From assembly GCF_048128805.1 (NCBI RefSeq), contig NC_136005.1:4721852-4785851 (forward strand): 64,000 bases of DNA, in the 5' to 3' direction. This document shows positions 12,331 to 23,400 of the stretch, piece by piece (position 1 is the stretch's first letter; each line of letters begins with the position of its first letter). The position numbers were made by a program, and so were the translations under genes. The DNA is from Centroberyx gerrardi (taxonomy: Eukaryota; Chordata; Actinopteri; Beryciformes; Berycidae). The notes under the pieces were generated by a model, which saw nothing but the letters and a program-made list of their open reading frames with translations, made no database searches and was not told the origin of the DNA.

Positions 12331-15300
12331 CTGTATGGTGGCGGGGAGAAAGAGGGATTCAAGATTGTACATCTGCACCAGTATTGTTCAATGGGTAGAG
12401 CGTGAAACATTCCTATGACCCTAGAGTGTATAATAGAGAAGTGCAGGGGAAAGAAATAAGTGTGAGGTAGAAAACAAGAAAGGAGAAAGTGGAAGAGGAA
12501 TGTAGGAGAGATGGGAGGAGAGTTTTCAATTCGCATCAGAAGACAGGAACTATCCAGTCGAAATTATTAAGAAGTAGAACTGCTTGTTGCCTTTGTCCCA
12601 TTTCTCATGAATGAAGAGGGAGATACTTTGACAAGACTAAGGAATAAATAAATGAGGAGTGGGGCAGAAACAGAAGTTGAAGACTAGCTGATGCATGGTG
12701 ATGGCAGCTCTGTTCTAAATCTGCAATGTGGTTCGGCTTTATTGCTGATTCTTTTCTCCCTCAGTGCATGCATTCTCTGTCATTCCCTGACTTTGGCAAG
12801 CCTGCTTCATTTTTCACCGCTGTGTTTAGGTGGCATCTCGACATGGAGATGTGTGGATAGACCTCGCCGTTGCTATAGCAACTGCAGCAGGAGTGGAACC
12901 CGATCGATTCATCTAGTCTGTATCTCCGCAGCCTTCAGCTCCCTGGGAACACCCCTCTCACATCAAAGAGAGAGTGGCTGTGTGTGTGTGTGTGTGTATC
13001 ACCTCGAGCAAGTCCACTGAAAGTACCACAAATAATTCAAAACATTATGATTTCTTTGCTGTTTATGCCTTGCTACATTTCTTTGGGGAAGACCGAAAGC
13101 ATATCTGTTGAACAGCGAATTTCTCTGAGAGCCAAAATAATGCAAGACCTTGTTTTCCCACCCCAGATAAAACAATGTAATCACAATTAATTGGCTTCAA
13201 ACGAGACTGTGCATGCTGCTGCTGCTGCTGTGTGAAACCACTAACACACACCCGCACAGCACACCACTAGGCAGGAGAATGGGCGTAAATTTGAATGAGT
13301 GTGTGTGCGGAGAGTGTGGTGCGTGGTCAACCACATTGACTGCTACACACTCCCATCCTCCAACACACACACACACACACACACACACTGTCACTGAATC
13401 ACCTGCTCACACTGACCACACTACCTTATCAACAAGTTCATCTACAGATCATCTGTGTTATTATGGAATGGAAATAAGGGATGTAACAGCAGTACTAGCA
13501 CCTGTATTCTATTCCTGTAAGTTTCACATTCAGTTTCATTTGGTATTTTACTGATTCCTGTAGGGAGATTCATCTTTTCTCTTGCTCGCCTCACAGGGAG
13601 GTCAGAGGTCACAGAACAGCAGCCCTAGAGCCACTTGTTTTCCATCTTTCATCCATGAGAGTGAGCCCCTACCTCAACATACAGAGACTCATTTGATCAG
13701 ATTCACATTTGACCAAATACTATACTATAAGTCTATCTCTTACGTAACATTCAACTGTTTTATTAGGTTTATTTATCTTTGGTTTGTATCTTTTGCAGCA
13801 ACACCCTGCTTCATATTCACACTGTTCCACAGTTCAGCTGTTTGGAATTTAGTGCCTTGCTTAAAGGCATCTTAAATATATGGGAATGCAGAGTATTTCT
13901 GATTCACTTTCCCCACCCAGATGTTCCCAGCATTCAAACAGGCTTCTGGTCACAAGCGAGCCTCTCTATCCTCCAGGTAGCGCTGCAGCTTATGAACCAG
14001 ACTTGGATAGTGGCTTCTACAAAAAACAAAGCATCATTATCTGTTATCAGTGTGTGAAGTCTGATCATATTTGATAACGTTTCCCGAGAGCAGAGGATTT
14101 GCCGCATAGCTTGCATCTCTCACCAGACCGGAGCCTCGTATTCTCCATGCACTCCTGGCTTGTTGTAACGGGGAACACGCATACAGAAGTATTCTGAGGA
14201 GCGTAGGCCGGGTTCTGGAGATCGGCCCACTCTCTCTTCCTCTCTCCCTCCCTCGTTTCTCTCTCTGGAGGGCTATATTTTTGGAATCAGCCCATTTCAT
14301 TCAGTCCTGATTGAAAATACACGGAGGATCTCATGTATTCTGGGCTATTACAACGAGTGGTGAGGAATAATCTGCTTTCTGGCTACAGCAGCGGCACGTC
14401 ATTTTGTCTGCACACAGACTTACGCTGTCTGTAATATTCAGACAGACCAACTGAGCCGTATTACTTAAACCCAGCGGTGATGTGTTTAAAACCAAATGAA
14501 GACTAAGTAGATAATCGTAATCTGTATTTGTACTTTATTTGTATATTTTAAGTTGCATCATTGTTAATTTTCCTTGTTGACCTTGGGAAGAATGTCTGTT
14601 ACCATGGCAATAACTAATAGGGATCTGAATAAACAATAAACAATGAATGGAATAGAATAGAACAGAAGGGAAAGAATAGACAAATCGTCTTTGGCTTCAC
14701 CTCAGCTGTAACACGGCTCACACCTGAAGCCTGATAGCTCATTTATTTTTGCATTCATTGTACAGATGGATTCACTGTGTTACTGTGTTACTGTGTGTAT
14801 CTGTTTGTACCGGTGATGTCAAGACAAATTCTCCCTCGCGGTTTATTTTACTTGGTGAACAAAGTGATTCTGGTTCTGAGGGGAGACTGTGCAGACAAAC
14901 TGTAAAATCCTGATACTGGAAGATAAAAATGGTGCCAACGTGACTGCGAGAGGCACAAGTACATAAATGCTGAATATTTTATAGCACCCACTCACACTTT
15001 CAAAACCCACTGAAACCCGGTTAATTATCTCTCTTGCATGAGTAAGCTGAGCGTACGACTTCTGTGGCCTCTGGCAAAGCGATCTGCCTCAGCTACGAAC
15101 TCCTGGGCTCCGGGCTTCCAAAACTCGGCTTCACACCAAGTTCATTTTTACTTCAGTGTAAGTGACTGGAACAAAGATTAACTTAGGTTATGTTCACACC
15201 GCAGGCCTTCATGCTCAGTTCCGAATTGCTGCTCATTTCTATTTTTGTGGATGACTGTTCGTATCTATTCTAGGATGTAACCCATATCTGATACCAATAA

Positions 15301-18242
15301 GAATTGACAGCGATGTCAGAAAGACGTGTGCAGAGTAACAATAACAAAAGACGTCACAACCATTTGTGTACCTACACTTCTGCTTGTTTCCAACACATTT
15401 CAGTTACATGTGTCTTTGAGTTTCGACTGAATTGAGGCGTCTCCCCAAATACCAATCAAGTCAGCTATTTGACTTTTGTCTTATGTCCTCCATGCTAATG
15501 TTGGCTCAGCCGAACTGCCAAAAGTATGACAACTGTCTCAGGTGAATGATGTAAGATTTACTTATTGTCATGGCAATGCTGACAAATTCTAATTTGAGCG
15601 TTCAAATACAAGTTGCACGTAAGTCACATGCCTCTGGATCCGATTTTGTACCAAATATCAATGTGATCCAGATCAAAATGAAAATTGCAAATGTTCACAA
15701 TGATTAGAAAACATCAGATCTGTGTCACCAATTGAGAGAAAAAAATCTGAATCGGGACACGTTCAGATGCATGAACGTGTCCTAAGTCTCAAGTTGCTTT
15801 TGGGAAACATAAAGTTTGGTAGAAAGCCACAGCAGCCTCAGTGTGACACAGGTATCAGCCTCCTTGAGCTAGAGGCTGCTGCAGCATAGACTCTTCAATA
15901 GAGACTTCAATATTTTATTGTCCCTAATGGGAAATTTGGTTTGCAGCGAGGCATCAACACAATACACACTCACAACGCAAGACACATGCAGGACAGATTA
16001 AAATGAAACAATGGAAAAAGCAGGAAACTGTGTGAGTGGGGAGTTTATCTGTTGCAGTTTAACAAGTTCACTGTTTGTGGGATAAATTAGAACTTCAATC
16101 TGTGTAATGGTTGCCTAAAGCTACAACCTGAAGGGAGAGGCTCAGATTCAAGATTGTGGTGAAGTACTTTTCAATCATTTGCAGGGAATGTGGGTGAGTG
16201 TTTTTTAATTTCTTTTGGCCAGGAGAGGGTGCGTTCCAGCTCTAATTATAGCTGTAGGGCCTGGTGCCTGGTGGAAGCATGATGCCAATCATACAAGTTT
16301 TTCCACATTAAAGATTTCAGTCCAGGGAAGCCACCTTGTTCCTCCTCTCTGTTCTGTCACCTCATCTGCTCTAATGTCATCTTCAGTCTACAGCAGAAGC
16401 CTTGTGTGTGGCAGGGGGAGGCCTAGAGGATTAAGAGACCGTCCTGTAACTGGAGGGTCATAGGTTTGATCCCCACAGAAGCCAACGTGTCCATCAACAG
16501 CCATGTGTCCTGTTCAAGTGTCTCTGAGAAAAACACTGAATCCCCACCTGATCTACCATGGCATGTTGCCCTAGATAACGATGTTAGCTAATTAAAGGGC
16601 AATAAATATGATATTTACTGTCACATGGCACAGAATTATCATAATATATCCGCAGGGGGTTGATGGGATTACTGATGTAACTCGACAATTACTCGGCCAG
16701 GTGCTGAGATTTCATTTCTCGTTTTCAAAACTCACTTTCCGGCTCAGTGGGGGACGGTGCTACAAGCAAGCGACCGGCACTGCAAGACATTTCAGCAACG
16801 AGAGCTAAAAAAGCCTCATTAGCCAAAAAGCAAATGACAAAGCAGTATTATTGTTCCAGTATTTTACATGGTGATATATTACCTCTTCACTGGATGTTTC
16901 TGTTGGTCTCTGTTCTAATTAGCTAGGTTTCTCCTCTCTACTGTGAAAATGTGACTTTGTTGTTTGTGTCAATCACAGGCCACTGTAACTCATGGGGACA
17001 GGAGGGTTGCTGTAATTCCTACTGGTCACCAATAGAGGTCGATAATGATCAGAGATGACTTAATGCCCCTTTAATGCCTAAACATGCAAATCCATCCAGT
17101 TTGACCAAAAAAGATTTCAGTGAGCTGATGATATACAGCAAAGACTGATTAAAGTCCTACCAGGTATTTCATATACAGCACTACACTTGTTTGACCCATA
17201 GACAGGAGTGGACTGGACAGCCATGTTATAACATTTTTATGACTACTAAACAGGTTTAGACTGGCATAAACATTTATGATATATGCAGAGTTTACATCTG
17301 AGGAAATAGTATCAAAGTGATGTAAGCTATATGAGGATATCAGGCCTTTTACAGGAAAAAATAGAGTAATACCTTTCTGAAAATAGGTCTAAATGATTTT
17401 TCTCTGCATTGGTGGTGACTGGAGGTTATAGCTTATCCACCTTTTTTATTTACCACTACATCACTGCTACTAAGGCAAATATAATGATAAGCCCTGTGTA
17501 TGTTATACCCTGCAGACACAAAAGCCCCACATGTGATTTGCCCCTTTTCTAAGCCTGACAGGGATGCAGTGTGTTTTGAAGGTGAGATCACCTGGGACAG
17601 TCCTTCACACCTCCTTGTTTACACTGAACGGCTCCCATCCCATCACGGAGGAAGACATATTTATTGATCACTGAGATCCACCACAGGAAATTGGTTTTAT
17701 CTTTCCCGTTGGGACATATCTATTGTCTTTCCAATAGGCTATTCATATAGATGCTCCGCAATGGGAAATAACTACAATCAATACTGTTTGAGAATCAAAA
17801 ACATCTTAACCTAACAGAAAATCTCTGATATTCCTATAGTATTCCTATAGGGACTTGTAGTGTGTCTCAGGTGAAGGGCGAACTTAATGGTATTTTTATC
17901 ACCTATGGTATATCTATAATATTCCTTTAAGGATTTATAGTTTTGCTGTCATATGTATAGTATCCTTCTGATATTTATTAAAGGATTATACGTAGTTATC
18001 ATCAATTCTCATAAAATGCTGACAGACATAATTTAGCAAAATAAATCTAATGAATATGCATGCATTGTGCAGAGAACTATGCAGGCACAGTAAAACCACC
18101 TACCTGTCCCATAAGCTTTGGCCACGAGCCATGTGAGGCTGCAACAGATCTTGGCTCGGGAGAAGTCATAGTGGTCGAAGGACTTTATTGCTGGAGCAAC
18201 GAAGGTCTTTTTAAAATCCCTGACGTCCTGAACTTCACCCAT
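12071..18242 (-). CDS. camsap2: CAMSAP2 5' end (coding exons 1-2, partial gene)
   Basis: Calmodulin-regulated spectrin-associated protein 2 binds and stabilises non-centrosomal microtubule minus ends in the cytoplasm. Exon 1 is 18242-18104 and begins MGEVQDVRDFKKTFVAPAIK; it ends in a GTAGGT donor after one base of codon 47. Exon 2 is 12330-12071, with a CAG acceptor and a GTAAGA donor. The exons join in phase to 133 residues, including the CAMSAP2-typical FYTDQYDQEH, LYCRAGSLILKSDAAKPLLG and YVTDQERLVTERDL. This is the N-terminal segment leading into the CH domain; the coiled coils and the C-terminal microtubule-binding CKK domain are not in the window. The start is chosen because it aligns with the family N-terminus (MGD...RKTF..PAIKPFDHYDFSRAK in mammals). 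I found no exon 3 between 1 and 12070, so intron 2 would exceed 12 kb. Teleosts may carry two copies and I cannot say which this is. Identity is strong. Confidence 0.93.
12331..15180. other. CAMSAP2 intron 1 (left part), no gene seen
   Basis: Microsatellites at about 12978-12998 (TG) and 13362-13388 (CA), and a short GCT repeat at 13214-13229. No exon or RNA gene supported. Confidence 0.5.
15183..15786. mobile_element. Possible MITE of the GTTCACAC type
   Basis: Begins TAGGTTATGTTCACACCGCAG and ends ACGTTCAGATGCATGAACGTGTCCTA. The ends are partly inverted, with GATCCAGATC words inside; this resembles a repeat type frequent in fish. No ORF. Confidence 0.4.
16415..16580 (+). repeat. tRNA-derived SINE fragment
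   Basis: B-box-like GGTCATAGGTTTGATCCCCA, preceded by GGCCTAGAGGATTAAGAGACC and followed by CCATGTGTCCTGTTCAAGTG. Same family as 4700-4860. Confidence 0.6.
17820..17995. repeat. Repeat family C, copy 1 (ATTCCTATAG words)
   Basis: Contains GATATTCCTATAGTATTCCTATAGGGACT, then TATCTATAATATTCCTTTAAGGAT. The same phrase series recurs at 59268-59600, including ATATAGTTTTG/TTATAGTTTTG after the third unit. Confidence 0.5.
18104..18242 (-). CDS. camsap2: CAMSAP2 coding exon 1
   Basis: 46 codons plus one base. The reading runs from the ATG (plus-strand CAT at 18240-18242) to AYGT, then the donor at 18103-18102. It carries the family motif FDHYDFSRAKI at residues 22-32. Intron 1 is about 5.8 kb. Confidence 0.92.
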
Positions 18243-18699
18243 ATTTCCCTCCCTGAATTGTCTTCTGAAACCCTATGAAGCGACAGAAAACGGGGGCATC
18301 CCACTACAGGAATCCCATGCAAAAAAAAATAAACGACTGTGGAATGTGGGGATGCGGCGCCTTTCTGTTTCCTATTCACAATTCATTCAGTGAAAATTGT
18401 GTTTGAATTGTTGACTGCGACTATTCGTCCTGTTCCTTCTCGCTGCCACAATGACTCGCTGCTCTTGGTATTTTTTCATCCATTCTGCTCTCTACCAGTT
18501 GAAATGGGCTCCGTCGGAAGAGCTGTCAAGCTTTCCCTGGATTTCACAGGAAAACCTTCCCTTCAGCTGGAAGGAGAACAGAAATATTTCCATTCTTTGG
18601 ATCCTCCAGACGCAGAAGGCTTCTCCCTTTCATGTCCATGTATTCCTGTGAGTCTGTGTGTTTTTGTATTCCCTCCTCTATTCAATCTCTCGGTGCCTT

Positions 18700-18790
18700 G
18701 GTGCGGTTTTCCTGCCGCACTGTGGCTCTCCCAAGCGCTGCTGCGGCTGTATTGCGCATGCGCGGAATACCCAGCCAATTTCTGCACCAC
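18700..18790 (-). promoter_or_regulatory. Candidate CAMSAP2 promoter core with NRF1-type palindrome and CCAAT
   Basis: TGCGCATGCGCG at 18753-18764 matches the NRF1 palindrome (GCGCATGCGC core), and CCAAT lies at 18775-18779. They sit about 510-540 bp upstream of the CAMSAP2 ATG in a locally CpG-richer stretch. The transcription start is not visible; assignment to CAMSAP2 is by position only. Confidence 0.45.
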
Positions 18791-19799
18791 GTCTGCTGCC
18801 TTCATGTGCTGTCGGAAATATCAAAATTATGATTTGAGCGCACTCGACCGGCCCGATAATCGAAATGTTCTATCCGTGTTGCATTTTATCATTATATGTT
18901 ATTCTTTGGCATTCTGTGCAAATCATTAGTGGTGCATCCAGGTATAATTTAACAGTTTTGTGGTATAATTTAATAAAGGCCCTGTCAATGTAAAGTTTTG
19001 TGGAAATGAACGACAAAATCTACTATTGTTACAGTATTCATTTTGTTCTTATTCCTGATGTTGTGGTGAAAGCTGTTAAAACAGTTTACGGTCTAGGGAA
19101 AATGTCTGTAATAAGAAACAATGTAGTGGTGTGTTGGGTAGAATTCAAGAATTCCAATGCATTTTATGTAAATGGCAAACTTGAAACTTGAAACTATCAA
19201 AACTCTGTGACCTATGGTTTTCACTGGCTTAACTGTGGCGTAACCACACAATAAAACATTAATTATATTATTATTAATTATAACATTATCACGCAATAAC
19301 ACCTGGGCTGCTTTACAGTTGTAATGCCATGGGTAGCTTCTTAACAGCTTGCACTGACAAAACCTGTTAATTATTCCAGCCTTCCCCAAATTGATTCATG
19401 CACCCACAGGGAGTAGGGCTATTTACAGCGTTCCAGTTCCAGAGGAGCACTTGAAGGCAGCACGAAAAGAGGGCAGCATGCATGTCATTAGCGACAAAAC
19501 AAAGCTGAAAGTACATTTTATGAATTGGATGACACGAGTCCACATGATCTTCATTAGATAGAGCTGACGGATTAAGTAATTCTTCATATCTCTATTCCAG
19601 ACTGTTGTAAACACAGGCTGGACACAACCCATTGTAGTTCCCCACCCACACTAAACACACACTGTGCTACTGTATGGACACAGATAGAAGCTTTTCCATT
19701 CATATAAAGCTAAATAGACTCTTCGTCTTAAGAAGAGAACGAGAGGTTGAATTCATAGAAATGTTTCAGTCAATACCGGTCTTATATTCAAGCGGATAT

Positions 19800-20487
19800 T
19801 CTATAAAAAACTACACTTCCCGACGTGCAAAGAAAAATTGCGTCATCAGTCTGCGTCGGTGATTGTTTTGAGTGGATGGAAGCAGTAGAAGGTAACGTAA
19901 CGCGCTGCAATGAATGACAAAAAAACGTCATTTTCAAGTAAAGTCTAATTGTTTACCTGTTACTATGCACCTGAGATACATCTAGGCACTTATCAGTTAG
20001 CTATATTTGATAAGAACATTTTCAAACACGGTAATGTCTGGCTTGACAATATGCAGGAAAATGTGAGAGCCGTTGACTTGGCAGTTGATTTCTATGAGAC
20101 TGCAAAGGATTGTTTTCTTCTTCGGTAAAACTATAATTTCGCCTCTGCGAGATTGTAGAGCTGAAACCTTAGGTTCCGGAAGTAACTACATTCCTCGGTA
20201 TTTTAACGTTTAAACCGTGCGACGTGTACTTACCATGAACTATCAGATTGTGAAACCACTATGTATGTTCCCGTAAAAATCATCAGTCAATCTAATTTCA
20301 GTTTTGCTGTTGAGTAATTGCCTTTCATTCCCGAGTTCCTTGTGAAATACAACACTACCCACAAGCTACAGTGAGTTCCCATGATGCCGCTGTTCCCATA
20401 GAAACGCCAACTACTCCATGGTTTTTACATTACATCGTTGCTGACATCTGTTTTCCTGTTTTCACAGCATAATAAAAAAACAAAAAC
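19800..20487 (+). promoter_or_regulatory. Candidate DDX59 promoter, noncoding exon 1 and leader
   Basis: The ATG of DDX59 lies just after a good acceptor (pyrimidine-rich tract and CAG at 20466-20468), so at least one noncoding exon should lie upstream; a plausible donor is GTAACG at 19892. Promoter-like words here are CCGGAAGT (ETS type) at 20176-20183, AACTACACTTCCCGACGTGC at 19809-19828 and a second TTCCCATGATGCC word at 20376-20388. The last two resemble the ZNF143/THAP11 element (ACTACAATTCCCAGCATGC). The exact TSS is unknown. Confidence 0.45.
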
Positions 20488-23400
20488 ATGTTTATGCCAA
20501 GAGCCCTGAAAGTGAAGAGACCTGCCGGGGGCTCAGGCCAAGTTTTGAAGAAGAAGAGCAAGGTGGGTCAGGAGGAGAGGAGCAGCGAAGAGGGTCCAGA
20601 GAAACCTGTTCAGAGCTCTGCTGCAACTCCCACAGAGGGGGAGGAGGCAGCTGAAGACACCAAAACACAGGAAGAGACGATACAAGCGGATGGAGACTCT
20701 GCAACTGTGAAAGAGAGCCTGCTACGTGAAGACCGGCAGGGGTCTTCTTCAGGTGGTAGTGAGGAGGAGGAGGAGGAGGAGGAGGAACCTGTCAAATCAT
20801 TCAGAAAGAGCCAGAGATGGCCGGAGCCGGGGGAGCCCGTCTGTGTGATGTGCGGCCGCTATGGCGAGTACATCTGCGACAGCACCGACAACGACGTTTG
20901 CAGCCTTGAATGCAAGGCCAGCCACTTGGCCCAAATGGGTTTGGGGACTGGGGCGGACGCGTTCAACCGTGAACACACAGCTGGACATGACACGACTCCG
21001 CAACCTCAACAGCCAGCTGTCAACACAGGTGCTGCTGGTAAACTTGAAACGGGCTATTCCTACAAAGAAGATCCGTTCATATCTGGTCTAACAGAGGAGC
21101 AGGTGAAGCGGGTTAAGCGGGAGCTCGGCATCGACGCCCAGGGGAGAGACGCCAGAAGACCCATCATTGAGTTTGAGCACTGCGGCTTCCCCGCCACCCT
21201 GAGCGGCAACCTGAAGAAGGCCGGCTACGAGGCGCCCACGCCGGTCCAGATGCAGATGGTTCCTGTGGGTCTGACGGGCCGGGACGTGATCGCCAGCGCC
21301 GACACGGGCTCAGGGAAGACCGTGGCCTTCCTGCTGCCGGTGGTAGTGAGGGCACTGGAGGTACAGTACAGAGACATCAGATTCCTTTTTTTTATCCTTT
21401 ATCTAGGGAGGGTTTGGTTGAGATGGTAACATTACAAACAAGCGTGATCTCTGGTTATTATGAGGCAAGTATAAGTACTTTAGTTTGGCTGCTGTCATTC
21501 TTGGTAATCCTATGAAATGTTTTAAAACATTTGAAAAGCCAAGAATAGGGATCCAAAAAAACAATCTACAAACATTGAAGAGATTTTGTTATTTCTTCCC
21601 AGGTGTGAAATAAAGGTGAAGACACACTGCCAGGGAAAACACATTTTTAGGGGAAACAAATTTTGGCACAACACTGGCAACCTGCAAGTTACACGCCCAC
21701 TTTTCTTTACACTACAGCAGCCAGATTTCTGCTGATGCCTGATGATGTGCAGCTAAGGGCTTGTGTGTGTATTCAAGTCTCTATACCACTTGGGGAAAAT
21801 GACACACACCGAAGCAACTGAGCTCCTCTTTAGCCGTGAGGATCCAGTGATCAGTCAGGCATATTGCTGCTGGACAGAAACCAAAAACATGTGCACACCC
21901 CCAGGAATGGAGGTGGAGGGTATAAATAAAAGACAAGAACCATCGTTTTTATCAGAAATGCCTGGCGATGGGTTTAAAGACACACACACACACACACACA
22001 CACTTTTTGCTGGAGCGCACATTCTGTCCTGGTATTGGACCAGTAAAGTAAAGTTTGTGGGGACAGTCCAGTTTTTAGCCCAATTCCATCCTCTGGCTCT
22101 CTTCCCATGAAACAAAAGCAGTGAGTAATTCATAGGCAGAGGACTATTTTTATCTGCGGCCAGGCTGCAACCTCAACTTTCAGGGAACAGGAAGTTTACT
22201 TATGTTGAGGGAAAATAGAATTGAACTTTGAACTAAAGTCAACTTTTCAAAACATGGAATGAAGCAGACTTTTTTTTTTATTTTTTTTTTTACCTGTATT
22301 GAGTGTTACGCTGCACCCAAAGCCATTTACAGTGTCTGGCAAGTTGTTGACAAAATGCTGCTTTACTTAGACTCTCGCCTTGCTCATGTATGTCTTGTGA
22401 TCTGTTGCTGACTGTTGAAGCCTTTTACTTAATATCTGGATCTCTGAAACAATAAACAACATATCTTCATCCATCTTAGGAGCCTAGGCTGGCATCATCT
22501 CTTAAAAAACGCAGACAGCCTTTCATGTCGTTTTTTTTTAACCTTTTTATTTCTTTTGTAGTTGCTTATTTTATTCCTTTTTACCTCTGCCAATTAAGTT
22601 GGAAGGAGGTTATGTTTTCGCCCCTGTTTTTCTGTTTGTTGGCAAGATATCTCAGAAGTTACGCACAGATTTGGCTGAAACTTGGTGGACAGAACCTTGG
22701 GCACAGGATCAGTTGATGCTGTGTTCATGAGCTGGTGGGAAAGTGTAACATCCAGGACTTCAAAGTCTGCTGCTAAACGGCATTACATTCACAAAACTGC
22801 TGTTCGATCTAAATCTCACCGATTGTGTTGATATGCTGTATCCCTCTCTTTTCTCCCAGAAACCCACTGACGGTGTGTGCAGCCCTGCGGCTCTCATCCT
22901 GACCCCCACCAGGGAGCTGGCCATCCAGATAGAGCGGCAGGCCCAGGAGCTGGTGATGGGCCTCCCCAACATGAGGACCGCCCTGCTGGTGGGCGGCATG
23001 CCGCTTCCCCCGCAGCTCCACCGCCTCAAACGCAGCATCCAAGTACAAACGCTCATTTTTAAGTGATTTTTTTTCTCTCCCTCCAATCAAAACAACTGTC
23101 TGACAAACTAATTTCAACATTCGACCTCCTAGGTCATCGTTAAGTTATTCTTTATCTCCCTTTAGATCGTCATTGCCACCCCCGGACGACTCCTTGAGAT
23201 CTTGAAGCAGAAGGCGGTGCAGCTGGACAAAGTGAAGGTTGTGGTGGTTGATGAGGTATGAGAATCACTTTCACTAATTTCCTTGTAATTCATCACTTAT
23301 GGTATCAGGGTTCCTCCCATTGTCTTGAAAATTATTAAATGTTTATGCATTTGAGGAAAAACAAGGCCTTAAAGGATTTTGAAAATGAACGGATGGCCTC

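Noticed and set aside
12021..12536. 171-residue minus-strand reading with a different N-terminus
   Set aside because: It overlaps CAMSAP2 exon 2 in another frame; the family-matching frame is the spliced one.
18339..18929. 196-residue plus-strand reading upstream of CAMSAP2
   Set aside because: Antisense to the likely CAMSAP2 leader and promoter, no family, Cys/Phe-rich composition, no conserved neighbours.
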